Below, one piece after another: positions 1-7,496 of a DNA stretch of 64,000 bases; position 1 is the first letter of the stretch, and each line of letters opens with the position of its first letter. Both the position numbers and the translations under genes were made by a program. The notes below the pieces were generated by a model that was given only the letters and a program-made list of their open reading frames with translations, searched no databases and was not told the origin of the DNA. Source of the stretch: Microthrixaceae bacterium (lineage in GTDB: Bacteria; Actinomycetota; Acidimicrobiia; Acidimicrobiales; DATDAH01); assembly GCA_020637195.1 (NCBI GenBank), contig JACJWK010000018.1, forward strand, positions 1-64,000, read 5' to 3'.

Positions 1-702
1 CAGGCGCTCGTCGGGCAGGCGGACGGCCACACCCCGGTCGAGCTGGGCGCGCCACCCCCGTGCCACCTGGTCGGGGGCCGGCACGGCGCCCACGGCGCCC
101 GGCGACCCACCGTCTCCACCCCCGCCGGGGCCCGGTCCCGTGGGCGCCACCTCGGCGGCCAGCCGCGCGGTGTGCGCCAGCGGGAACAGGACCGCGACCA
201 CCGGCGCGACGGTGGCGGCGCCGGCGACCACCTCGACGGCCCCGCCGCCGGTGACCGTCGCTTCGACGGTGGCCCGGTCAGTGCCCGACGCCACGCGCGA
301 GGGTGCGCGGGGGAACCGCACCTCGACGGCCCCGTCGAGGACGGCCCGGTCCCCGGCCAGGCGCACCTCGTCGGCGCGGAGCAGGAGGGCGACCGCGACC
401 GGCAGGGTCGTGTCGTTGACCACCTCGATGGCGATCAGGTCGGCGGCACGACCCGGTACGCGCGCCCCGTAGGCCCGCGCCACGGCGTCGCCGGTGGGGA
501 CCCGCATCGCCGTCTCGACCACCGGCGTGGCCTCGAGCCGGCGCTGGCGGACGGCGGCCTCCGACGCGGCGACGTGCCAGCGGTCGTCGGCCCCGATGCA
601 CCAGTCGATCGCCCACGAGCCGTCGGGCGCGGCGATCGCGCCCGCGCCGTCCACGACGGCGAGGGGGCCGGCGTTGGTGGTGCCGACGCAGACCGCCGTC
701 AC
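1..702 (-). CDS. Unknown protein, partial at the window edge
   Basis: An open frame runs from a GTG at 702 to the left edge without a stop (234 codons), so the C-terminus is missing. The first residues read VTAVCVGTTNAGPLAVVDGA, followed by motifs such as IDWCIGADDRWH and IEVVNDTTLPVAVAL that look like a beta-sandwich domain. The GTGA at the start overlaps the gpsA stop by 4 nt, so it is probably translationally coupled to gpsA. Codon use (G/C at third positions) agrees with real coding. I do not recognise the family; a glycosidase-like N-terminal sandwich is only a guess. Confidence 0.6.
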   Translation of the reverse strand, partial: MTAVCVGTTNAGPLAVVDGAGAIAAPDGSWAIDWCIGADDRWHVAASEAAVRQRRLEATPVVETAMRVPTGDAVARAYGARVPGRAADLIAIEVVNDTTLPVAVALLLRADEVRLAGDRAVLDGAVEVRFPRAPSRVASGTDRATVEATVTGGGAVEVVAGAATVAPVVAVLFPLAHTARLAAEVAPTGPGPGGGGDGGSPGAVGAVPAPDQVARGWRAQLDRGVAVRLPDERL

Positions 703-1697
703 GTGTGGAGCTCGTGCGCGACCTTGTGCTTGAGCAGGCCGCGGTACGCGTCCACCGGGGTGCACCCCTGGTTGCAGACGAGGTCCATCTGCTCGGCGAT
801 GGGCATGTACACGTCGTGCTCACGGGCGAGCTCCATCACCACCTTGGTGGTCTTCACCCCCTCGGCCACCATGTGCATCTCCTCGATGATCTCGTCGAGG
901 GAGCGCCCCTTGCCGAGCTCCTCGCCGACGTGGCGGTTGCGGCTCTGCGGGCTGATGCAGGTGGCGACGAGGTCGCCCATGCCCGCGAGGCCGGCGAACG
1001 TCTCGGCCCGGCCGCCCATGGCCACGCCGAGCCGGGTGAGCTCGGCCAGTCCCCGGGTGATCACCGCAGCCCGGGTGTTGTCGCCCGTGCCCAGCCCGTC
1101 GGCCATCCCGGCGGCGAGCGCCATCACGTTCTTCAGGGCGCCGGCGAGCTCGCTGCCGACCACGTCGTCGTTGACGTACACCCGGAACAGGTTCGAGGCG
1201 AACACCCGCTGGAGCTCCTCGGCGATGACCGGGTCGGACATGGCGATGACCGCGGCGGCGGCGTCACCCGCGAGGATCTCCTTGGCCAGGTTGGGCCCCG
1301 TGAGCACGCCGTAGGGATGGCCGGGGAGGATCTCGTCGATCAGCTGGGTCATGCGCAGCCGCGAGCCCTGCTCGAGGCCCTTCGCCAGGCTGACCACGGG
1401 CACCCAGGCCCGCAGGTGGGGCTTGACGTCCTCGAGCGTGGCCCGGAAGCCGTGGGACGGCACACCCATGACCAGGACGTCGGCCCGACCCACGGCCTCG
1501 GCCAGGTCGGGTGTGGCGGTCAGGTCGGGGTGCAGGTCGTAGCCGGCGAGGTAGCGGCTGTTCCGGTGGTGCTCGTCGATCTCGGCGGCGACCTCGGGGT
1601 CGCGGGCCCAGACGACGGTGGGGACGTTGTGGGCGGCCAGGTGGGCCACGGTCGTCCCCCACGACCCGGCGCCCAGCACGGCGACGCAGATGTTCAC
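699..1697 (-). CDS. gpsA: NAD(P)-dependent glycerol-3-phosphate dehydrogenase
   Basis: Reduces dihydroxyacetone phosphate to sn-glycerol-3-phosphate, the backbone for phospholipid synthesis, in the cytoplasm. The N-terminus has the Rossmann motif VAVLGAGSWGTT and continues VVWARDPE, typical of GpsA. GLTRLGVAMGG-like and GLAGMGDLVATC blocks follow in the C-terminal helical domain, which contains the substrate-binding region. At 332 aa it is the usual family length. The GTG at 1697 (VNICVAVLG) is chosen because GGAGAGGGAG lies just upstream and the frame before it loses similarity. It is divergent from cofC and overlaps the next gene by 4 nt. Confidence 0.95.
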   Translation of the reverse strand: MNICVAVLGAGSWGTTVAHLAAHNVPTVVWARDPEVAAEIDEHHRNSRYLAGYDLHPDLTATPDLAEAVGRADVLVMGVPSHGFRATLEDVKPHLRAWVPVVSLAKGLEQGSRLRMTQLIDEILPGHPYGVLTGPNLAKEILAGDAAAAVIAMSDPVIAEELQRVFASNLFRVYVNDDVVGSELAGALKNVMALAAGMADGLGTGDNTRAAVITRGLAELTRLGVAMGGRAETFAGLAGMGDLVATCISPQSRNRHVGEELGKGRSLDEIIEEMHMVAEGVKTTKVVMELAREHDVYMPIAEQMDLVCNQGCTPVDAYRGLLKHKVAHELHT

Positions 1698-1740
1698 GAA
1701 GCGTTCTCCCTCTCCGGGCGGCCCCGGACGCGCCAAACCG

Positions 1741-1746
1741 TAGACT
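1741..1746 (+). promoter_or_regulatory. -10-like TAGACT, probable leaderless start of cofC
   Basis: TAGACT fits the actinobacterial -10 consensus TAnnnT and lies 9 nt before the cofC ATG. There is no ribosome binding site, which points to transcription starting at or next to the start codon. It lies in the 58-bp gpsA/cofC divergent gap. Confidence 0.5.
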
Positions 1747-1755
1747 GCCGCGCTC

Positions 1756-2313
1756 ATGGCCGCGGTCGTCCTGGTCCCGGTGAAGTCGTTCGGCGAGGCC
1801 AAGCTCCGTCTCGCCCCGGCGCTGCCGGCGGACGAGCGCGCCGCGCTGGCCCGGACGATGGCGGCCAAGGTGCTCGCCGCCGCCGCCCCCCTCGCCACCT
1901 GGGTGGTCTGCGACGACGACGAGGTGGCGGACTGGGCCCGCCGCCACGGCGCGTCGGTGCTGCTGCGCCCGGGTCGGGGGCTCAACGGTGCCGTGGCCGA
2001 CGGCGTGGACCACCTCGCCGGCGAGGGGTTCGCCCAGGTCATCGTCGCCCACGCCGACCTGCCCCTCGCCACGACGCTGGGCTGGCTGGCGGACTTCGAC
2101 GGCGTCACGCTCGTCCCCGACCGCCACGACGACGGCACCAACGTCGCCTGCGTGCCCGCCGGCGCGGGCTTCACGTGGGCGTACGGGGCCGGGTCGTTCG
2201 CCCGCCACCGCGCCGAGGCCCAGCGGCTGGGGCTGGCCCTGCGCGTCGAGCGCGACGTCCCCCTCGGCTGGGACGTCGACGTCCCTGCGGACCTGACCGT
2301 GCTGCAGCGATGA
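1756..2313 (+). CDS. cofC: CofC/FbiD phospho(enol)pyruvate or phospholactate guanylyltransferase
   Basis: Catalyses GTP-dependent guanylylation of phosphoenolpyruvate (FbiD activity in mycobacteria) or 2-phospho-L-lactate (CofC), the first committed step of coenzyme F420 side-chain assembly. The 185-aa protein has the nucleotidyltransferase fold signatures: LVPVKSFGEAKLRLAP at the N-terminus (GTP/substrate loop), LRPGRGLNGAVADG, IVAHADLPLA (acidic metal site) and VPDRHDDGTN, ending in WDVDVPADL. Length is slightly below the usual 200-220 aa but all motifs are present. It probably starts leaderless. No other F420 gene is in the window. Confidence 0.9.
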   Translation: MAAVVLVPVKSFGEAKLRLAPALPADERAALARTMAAKVLAAAAPLATWVVCDDDEVADWARRHGASVLLRPGRGLNGAVADGVDHLAGEGFAQVIVAHADLPLATTLGWLADFDGVTLVPDRHDDGTNVACVPAGAGFTWAYGAGSFARHRAEAQRLGLALRVERDVPLGWDVDVPADLTVLQR

Positions 2314-2408
2314 GGTCGGACCGCACGACCGCGCCCGCCGAGCGGGGCACGGCCGCGCCGCAGCCGGGCCGGGTCCCGCCGGTGCCCCGAGGGAGGTGCC
2401 GGCGGTGA
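2310..2408 (+). CDS. Possible 32-aa basic small ORF bridging cofC and the PIG-L gene
   Basis: An ATG overlaps the cofC stop (ATGA) and the TGA of this frame overlaps the GTG of the next gene (GTGA), so the ORF fills the intergenic gap exactly. It would encode an Arg/Pro-rich peptide beginning MRSDRTTAPAERG and ending RGRCRR. Four-base overlaps of this type are the rule for coupled genes in this window, which favours translation, but composition alone cannot separate a functional peptide from a coupling device or chance. Confidence 0.3.
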   Translation: MRSDRTTAPAERGTAAPQPGRVPPVPRGRCRR

Positions 2409-3133
2409 GCCTGGCCGTGCCGGCGCGTGCGCTCGCGGTGGCCGCCCACCCCGACGACGTCGAGTTCCAGTGCGGGGCCACCCTGGCCAAGTGGGCGGCG
2501 GCGGGGTGCGAGGTCCACCACCTGATCTGCACCGACGGGTCGAAGGGCACGTGGGACGTCGACGCCGACCTCGCCGCCCTGGTCGTCGCCCGCCAGGCCG
2601 AGCAGCGGGCCGCGGCGCGGGCGCTGGGGGCCACCGGCGAGGTCGTCTTCCTCGGGTGGCCCGACGGCGAGCTCGAGGCCGGCCTGCGGCAGCGTTGGGA
2701 GGTCGCGTACTGGATCCGCCGGCTGCGTCCCGACGTCGTGCTGGGCCACGATCCGTGGAAGCGCTACCGCCTGCACCCCGACCACCGGGCCGCCGGCTGG
2801 CTGGCCTGCGACGGCGTGGTGGCCGCCCGCGACCCGCACTTCTTCCCGGAGCAGGCGCTGCCCCACCACCGCCCGTCGGCGCTCCTGCTGTTCGAGGCCG
2901 ACGATCCCGACCACACCGAGGCGGTGACGCCCGAGCACGCCGACGTCAAGGTGGCGGCCCTGCTCGCCCACGAGAGCCAGTTCGAGACCACGATGGGCAT
3001 CGACCTCGACGGCGCCGCGGTCGAGGCCGAGCGCACCGCCTTCCGGGCACGGATCCTGGACGAGCTGGCCGAGGCCGGTGCCGCCGCCGGCGTCCCCCTG
3101 GCCGAGCGCTTCACGCGCATCGACGACCGGTGA
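2405..3133 (+). CDS. PIG-L family N-acetylglucosaminyl-type deacetylase
   Basis: Zinc-dependent amide hydrolase of the PIG-L/LmbE fold, a family that deacetylates N-acetylglucosamine conjugates (for example MshB in mycothiol synthesis). The diagnostic AHPDDVEFQCGAT motif (zinc ligands H, D and catalytic D) is at residues 13-25, and a later HPDHRAAGW supplies the third histidine. The GTG at 2405 is chosen because GGGAGG at 2391-2396 is 8 nt upstream; the in-frame GTG at 2396 would lie on that site. It follows cofC. The exact substrate cannot be read from sequence; the DDVEF variant is more common in general PIG-L enzymes than in MshB. Confidence 0.85.
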   Translation: MSLAVPARALAVAAHPDDVEFQCGATLAKWAAAGCEVHHLICTDGSKGTWDVDADLAALVVARQAEQRAAARALGATGEVVFLGWPDGELEAGLRQRWEVAYWIRRLRPDVVLGHDPWKRYRLHPDHRAAGWLACDGVVAARDPHFFPEQALPHHRPSALLLFEADDPDHTEAVTPEHADVKVAALLAHESQFETTMGIDLDGAAVEAERTAFRARILDELAEAGAAAGVPLAERFTRIDDR

Positions 3134-3161
3134 GCGCTCGGACCCGGTCGATCCCGGCGAA

Positions 3162-3204
3162 CTCGAGGCGATGGGGGTCGGTTCCCGACCGGCATCGCCT
3201 CGAG
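3162..3204. terminator. Strong stem-loop between the PIG-L gene and thiolase
   Basis: Perfect 12-bp arms, CTCGAGGCGATG (3162-3173) and CATCGCCTCGAG (3193-3204), continue after a GG/GG mismatch into an inner GGTCGG/CCGACC stem. There is no T-run, as is common in GC-rich actinobacteria. It lies 29 nt after the PIG-L stop and just before the thiolase start, so it could terminate or attenuate. Confidence 0.55.
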
Positions 3205-3227
3205 AAGCGTCGATCGGGGCGCGCGGC

Positions 3228-4409
3228 GTGAGCCGAGCGGGACTGTCGGGCGCCGGCGCCCTCGTGGGGGTCGGCGAGACCGACTACGTCCGCGGGTCGC
3301 CGCACACGCCGGTCGAGCTGATGCTCCAGGCCGCCGCCGCGGCGCTCGCCGACGCCGGCCTGGACCCGCACGACGTCGACGGCATCATCCCGCCGCCGGG
3401 GTACACGAGCGCCGAGGAGCTGGCCGCCAACCTCGGCGTCACCGACCTGCGGTTCTCGGTCACCCACCACCTCGGCGGGGCCAGTCCCGTGGCGTCGCTC
3501 CAGAGCGCGGTGGCCGCGGTGGCCACCGGGCTGGCCGACACCGTCCTGGTGGTCGTGGGCTGGAACGGGTTCTCGGCCTTCCGGCCCCGGGAGGGGGTGC
3601 GGCCGCCCCGCCGGGGCCTCGACCACGGGTCGATCGGCAACGTGCCCTTCGACTTCTACCTGCCCTACGGCGTCCACGCCGCGGCGCAGTTCTATTCGTG
3701 GATCCTGATGCGCCACAAGCTCCTCCACGGCATCGACGACACCGACGCGGGCCTGGTGGCCCTGGCCTGCCGCAACCACGCCCAGCACAACGACAAGGCG
3801 CTCATGCGGGGCCGGCCGCTCACGATGGACGAGTACCTCGCCGCGCCCTGGGTGGCCGAGCCGCTCCGCAAGTTCGACTGCTGCCTGGAGACCGACTGCG
3901 CCGCCGCGGTCGTGGTCACGACGCCCGAGCGGGCCGCCGACCTCCCCCACCGCCCGGTCCTGTGGCTGGGGGGCGCGGAGGGGCACCCCGAGCCCGCCGA
4001 CGACCTCACCAACCGACCCGACCTGTCGAAGGTGGGCCTGCACCAGGCCGCCCCGCGGGCCTTCGCCATGGCCGGCGTGCGCCCCCACGACCTGGACCTG
4101 CTGTTGATCTACGACTGCTTCACCTACGTGGTGCTGCTCGAGCTGGAGGCGCTGGGGCTGTGCGAGCCCGGCGGCTCGGGCGAGTTCGTACGGGGCGGCA
4201 CCATCGACCTCGGCGGCCGCTATCCCCTCAACCCGCACGGCGGGCTCCTGTCCCAGGGGCACATGTGGGGCATGAACCACGTCGTCGAAGGGGTCCGACA
4301 GCTGCGGGGCGACGCCGGCCCGGCGCAGGTCGACGGGGCCGAGCTCGCGGTCGTCACCGGCTGGGGCGACTTCGGCGACGGCAGCCTCGCCGTCCTGGGG
4401 AGGGGCTGA
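3228..4409 (+). CDS. Thiolase-like lipid-transfer protein (SCP2/Ltp type)
   Basis: Member of the thiolase superfamily subgroup that pairs with DUF35 proteins. Characterised examples (Ltp2-ChsH2) are retro-aldolases that cleave side-chain acyl-CoAs in sterol catabolism; others are acyltransferase-like. The 393-aa protein begins VSRAGLSGAGALVGVGETDY and has CLETDCAAAVVV around residue 220, YDCFTYVVLLELEALGLC, and a C-terminal NPHGGLLSQGHMWGMNH block with the conserved His. The canonical thiolase nucleophile region reads SVTHHLGGAS, so the usual Cys is missing, as in Ltp-type proteins. Start: GTG 3228. The DUF35 gene follows 1 nt after its stop. Confidence 0.8.
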   Translation: MSRAGLSGAGALVGVGETDYVRGSPHTPVELMLQAAAAALADAGLDPHDVDGIIPPPGYTSAEELAANLGVTDLRFSVTHHLGGASPVASLQSAVAAVATGLADTVLVVVGWNGFSAFRPREGVRPPRRGLDHGSIGNVPFDFYLPYGVHAAAQFYSWILMRHKLLHGIDDTDAGLVALACRNHAQHNDKALMRGRPLTMDEYLAAPWVAEPLRKFDCCLETDCAAAVVVTTPERAADLPHRPVLWLGGAEGHPEPADDLTNRPDLSKVGLHQAAPRAFAMAGVRPHDLDLLLIYDCFTYVVLLELEALGLCEPGGSGEFVRGGTIDLGGRYPLNPHGGLLSQGHMWGMNHVVEGVRQLRGDAGPAQVDGAELAVVTGWGDFGDGSLAVLGRG

Positions 4410-4410
4410 G

Positions 4411-4845
4411 GTGGACGAACCGACCCCCGCCGCCCGCCGCCCGCCCCTCGAGGGGCGCTACGTCCCGACGCCGGACGGCCCCAACGTCGACTTCTACCGC
4501 CACGCCCGGTCCGGTCGACTGCACCTCCAGCACTGCGCCGCCTGCGGGCGCCACCAGCACCCGCCCCGCTACCGGTGCCCGGCCTGCGGCTCGGCCGACC
4601 TGTCGTGGGAGCCCGTCGCCGGCACCGGCGCGGTCCACTCGTGGACGGTCACCCACCGTCCCGTCGACCTGGTGTGGGCGACGGTCGCCCCCTACGCCAC
4701 GGTGGTGGTCGCCCTCGCCGAGGGACCCCGGCTGGTCGGGGCCTGGGAGGGCGAGCTCGACGACCTGCGCCTCGACCTCCCGGTGACCGTCGACGTCGAG
4801 CCCGCCGGCGACGAGTTCGCGTTCCTCTGGTTCCGCCCCGCCTGA
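4411..4845 (+). CDS. DUF35 zinc-ribbon/OB-fold acyl-CoA-associated protein
   Basis: A 144-aa partner of the preceding thiolase-like protein. An N-terminal rubredoxin-like zinc ribbon is formed by CAACGRHQ and CPACGSADL (two CxxC pairs, about residues 37-60). An OB-fold with SWTVTHRP and VVVALAEGPRLVG follows. In known Ltp2-ChsH2 complexes the DUF35 subunit is required for assembly and binds the acyl-CoA. The GTG at 4411 is 1 nt beyond the thiolase stop, with AGGGG inside the end of the thiolase gene, so the two are co-translated. Confidence 0.85.
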   Translation: MDEPTPAARRPPLEGRYVPTPDGPNVDFYRHARSGRLHLQHCAACGRHQHPPRYRCPACGSADLSWEPVAGTGAVHSWTVTHRPVDLVWATVAPYATVVVALAEGPRLVGAWEGELDDLRLDLPVTVDVEPAGDEFAFLWFRPA

Positions 4846-4884
4846 CCCTGCGCCACCGGGTGACCGGAGGGGATCCGGCGCCCG

Positions 4885-5514
4885 TCAGGCGTCGCGGCGG
4901 GCCGCCATGCGGGCCTGGATCTCCTCGAAGTCGACCCGCACGAACAGCGCCTCGGCGTCGGCGGTGAGCAGTGCCCCGTCCTCGGCGTGGCAGGTGGCCT
5001 TGGCCACGATGCGCTTGCCGTCGTCGGAGTCGATCCAGGCCTCGAAGCGCAGGGGCTCCTCCACCGGGGTGATGTGGCGGTAGCGCACGGTCAGCCGGCC
5101 CGTGACGCCCGGGGCGTCGGCCATGCCCTGGGCGGCGCCCAGGATGTCGTCGAACACCGCGGCGACGAACCCGCCGTGGACCCCGTGGGGTGGGCCCTCG
5201 TAGGCCAGCCCGAAGGTGACGTGGCCGACCCGCATCGGCGCGCCGTCGTCGCGCACCCCGTCCTCGAGCACGAGCGGCGGCGCGACCGGATTCTCGCGGC
5301 CGCGCAGCGCCCCGTGGGCGAGGAAGGGCCGCTCGGCGTCGTCGACGCCGGTGCCGTCGATCAGCCCGTCGTACCAGCGCCGGCGGCGGGGCCCGTCGAG
5401 CAGCGCCCGCAGCTCGCGGGCGAGCGCCAGCGCCTCGCCCTCCTTGTCCGGCGGCACCGTGTTGGCCGACAGCTCCTGGATGATCGCCCGCACCTCGTCG
5501 GCCAGCTCGCGCAT
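4885..5514 (-). CDS. PaaI-family hotdog thioesterase
   Basis: A 209-aa single-hotdog protein, probably hydrolysing an acyl- or aryl-CoA thioester. The core has GPPHGVHGGFVAAVFDDILG, in which HGG and the acidic residue correspond to the PaaI/4HBT catalytic motif, followed by LTVRYRHITPVEEPL (beta-strand) and FEAWIDSDDGKRI. An N-terminal helical extension of about 90 residues precedes it. The ATG at 5514 (MRELADEV) is used; TAGAAC 7 nt upstream resembles the -10 sites seen before other leaderless genes here. It is convergent with the DUF35 gene, 39 bp away. The substrate is unknown. Confidence 0.8.
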   Translation of the reverse strand: MRELADEVRAIIQELSANTVPPDKEGEALALARELRALLDGPRRRRWYDGLIDGTGVDDAERPFLAHGALRGRENPVAPPLVLEDGVRDDGAPMRVGHVTFGLAYEGPPHGVHGGFVAAVFDDILGAAQGMADAPGVTGRLTVRYRHITPVEEPLRFEAWIDSDDGKRIVAKATCHAEDGALLTADAEALFVRVDFEEIQARMAARRDA

Positions 5515-5577
5515 GGAACCCGTTCTAGCCCACGCCGCGCACCACCGGCCGCAGGCCCACGAGCCCAACCACCCACC

Positions 5578-5628
5578 GTTCTGTGTACAAGAACCGCGCG
5601 ATCACCGCGCGGTTTCTGTACACAGAAC
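5578..5628. repeat. Palindromic repeat element, copy 1
   Basis: Two 23-nt arms surround a 5-nt loop. The left arm starts GTTCTGTGTACA and ends CCGCGCG; the right arm is its complement except for two adjacent bases. C-rich DNA on the left and G-rich DNA on the right can lengthen the stem. It lies between the end of the D-aminoacylase gene and the start of the thioesterase gene, both on the minus strand. A second copy is at 58900-58950. Confidence 0.8.
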
Positions 5629-5685
5629 GATCGGGGTGGGCGATGGTGCCGGGATGGGGCGCCGCGGCGGCGGCGCGTGCCGGCG

Positions 5686-7428
5686 CTACCGTCCCAACGA
5701 GACGGTCTCGGTGTCGCGGCCCGAGCGCAGCAGGGTGCCGGGGCGGGCGGCGGTGAAGGTGGCGCCGGGGCCGACGATCTCGGCGCCGTTGACGAGCACG
5801 TGCTCGACGCCGTCGGGCTCCGAGTAGAGGCGGGCGGCGCCGGCGGGCAGGTCGGCCCGCATGCCCACCGCGCCCGGGGCGATGCGGTCCGGGTCGAACA
5901 CCACGACGTCGGCGGCCCAGCCCACGGCCAGGCGGCCCCGCCCCCGCACGCCGTACAGGCGGGCGGGGACGTCGGTGAGCAGGTGCACCGCCTCCTCCAG
6001 CGCCATCAGCCCTCGGTCGCGGACCGAGTCGCCGAGGAACGCGGTGGTGTAGTTGAACGTGGCGATGAAGTCGAGGTGGGCGCCGGCGTCCGACGCGCCC
6101 AGGATCACCCGCGGGTCGCGCCAGGTCTGCGCCCGCAGCGCCCAGCTGGCCTCGTCGTCGCCGCTCTGGGGCGGGAGGATCACCGTGCGCAGGTCGTCCT
6201 CGACGACGATGTCGAGCAGGGCGTCGAACGGCTCCTTGCCCTGCTCGGCGGCGATGTCCCCGACGAGACGACCCTCGTGGCGCTTGGTGTCGGCGGTGAA
6301 CGCCTCCTCGACGGTCATGCGGTGCCACTGGGCGATGCGGGCGAACGGTCCGGCATCGGGCCCCTCGACTCCCTCGCGCAGTCGCCGGCGCTGCTCGGGG
6401 TCGGCGAGCGCGGCGCGCTTCTCCGCGGCGGGCAGGGTCATCACCTTCGCCCACCCGGGGAACGTGTCGAGCAGGAACCCGGTGAGGAAGCAGAGCCGGA
6501 TGCGCATGAGGTCGGGGACGGTGAGGGCCAGCACCTTGGCCCCCCGCGCGGCGGCCACGTCGCTGGCCGCGAGGCGCTGGGCCACGTCGTCGGCCGAGCG
6601 GGCGTTGGCGGCCACCAGCACGTTCCAGTTGAGGGGTCGGTCGGCGGCGAGCGACATGTCCGCCATGAGCTCGGCGTGCTCGTCGCCGAAGGGACCGACG
6701 GTGGGGATGAACTCGAGGCTGGTGCCCGGGTGGTCGCGCACGACCCGGCACAGCCGGACGAGCTCGTCACGGGTGGCGTGACGGGACGGCACGGGGTCGC
6801 CCGAGCCGTCGCTGTGCGTGGTGGCCCACGACGACGAGAACCCGAGCCCGCCGGCGGCGAGCCCGTCGGCGAGCAGCGCCGCCATCGCGTCGACCTGCTC
6901 CTCGGTGGCCTCCTCACCCACCGCGGCGTCGCCCATGACCGCTCGGCGCAAGGCCGAGTGCCCGACGAGGAAGCCGGCGTTCACGGCGAGCGTGCCGTCG
7001 AGGCGGTCGAGGTACTCGCCGGTCGTGCGCCAGTCCCAGGGCACGCCCTCGGCCAGCGCCTCGAGGGGCATCCCCTCGACCCGGGCGAGCATCCGCATGA
7101 GGTACTCGCCGTCGGCCCGGTCGCCGCTGAGGGGAGCGATGCTGAACCCGCAGTTGCCGGCCACGACGGTCGTGACGCCGTGGAGCGGCGAGGGGCTGAG
7201 CGTGGGGTCCCAGAAGGCCTGGGCGTCGTAGTGGGTGTGCAGGTCGACGAACCCGGGCGCGACCACGCACCCGCCGGCGTCGATCTCACGGTCGGCGGGC
7301 TCGCCGGCCAGTTCGCCGGGCTCGGCGACGACGGCGACCCGCCCGTCCGAGATGCCGAGGTCGGCGCGACGCCGCGGCGCCCCCGTCCCGTCGACCACCT
7401 CGCCCCCACGGATGACCACGTCGAGCAC
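5686..7428 (-). CDS. N-acyl-D-amino-acid deacylase family amidohydrolase
   Basis: A 580-aa zinc amidohydrolase of the D-aminoacylase group, which removes acyl groups from N-acyl-D-amino acids; many relatives have unknown substrates. Visible motifs: GFVDLHTHYDAQAFWDP (metal-binding HxH after strand 1), VVAGNCGFSIAP (the Cys that bridges zinc in D-aminoacylase), GASDAGAHLDFIATFNYTT (metal Asp) and the C-terminal small beta-domain GWAADVVVFDPDRI. Length is normal (about 530-580 aa). The GTG at 7428 has GAGGGGG 5 nt upstream. It is divergent from the amidohydrolase gene. Confidence 0.85.
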   Translation of the reverse strand: MLDVVIRGGEVVDGTGAPRRRADLGISDGRVAVVAEPGELAGEPADREIDAGGCVVAPGFVDLHTHYDAQAFWDPTLSPSPLHGVTTVVAGNCGFSIAPLSGDRADGEYLMRMLARVEGMPLEALAEGVPWDWRTTGEYLDRLDGTLAVNAGFLVGHSALRRAVMGDAAVGEEATEEQVDAMAALLADGLAAGGLGFSSSWATTHSDGSGDPVPSRHATRDELVRLCRVVRDHPGTSLEFIPTVGPFGDEHAELMADMSLAADRPLNWNVLVAANARSADDVAQRLAASDVAAARGAKVLALTVPDLMRIRLCFLTGFLLDTFPGWAKVMTLPAAEKRAALADPEQRRRLREGVEGPDAGPFARIAQWHRMTVEEAFTADTKRHEGRLVGDIAAEQGKEPFDALLDIVVEDDLRTVILPPQSGDDEASWALRAQTWRDPRVILGASDAGAHLDFIATFNYTTAFLGDSVRDRGLMALEEAVHLLTDVPARLYGVRGRGRLAVGWAADVVVFDPDRIAPGAVGMRADLPAGAARLYSEPDGVEHVLVNGAEIVGPGATFTAARPGTLLRSGRDTETVSLGR

Positions 7429-7482
7429 GACGACCCCCTCGACGGAGGCGGGACCGGCGCCGCGCCTCCTCGGGGGTGACGT

Positions 7483-7488
7483 TACCGT
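7483..7488 (+). promoter_or_regulatory. -10-like TACCGT before the amidohydrolase gene
   Basis: TACCGT lies 8 nt before the ATG at 7497 and there is no Shine-Dalgarno sequence, so the transcript is probably leaderless. This is the main argument for ATG 7497 over the in-frame GTG at 7476. Confidence 0.45.
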
Positions 7489-7496
7489 TGGGCCCG

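Noticed and set aside
705..2408. Very long plus-strand frame opposite gpsA, and many similar long frames elsewhere
   Set aside because: These are shadows in GC-rich DNA: Arg/Gly/His-rich sequence with no recognisable motifs, lying opposite genes with clear family motifs.
5555..5640. Palindromic element as a transcription factor operator
   Set aside because: TGTACA could be a half-site, but the element lies after gene ends in both copies and its arms are too long; a repeat or terminator role fits better.
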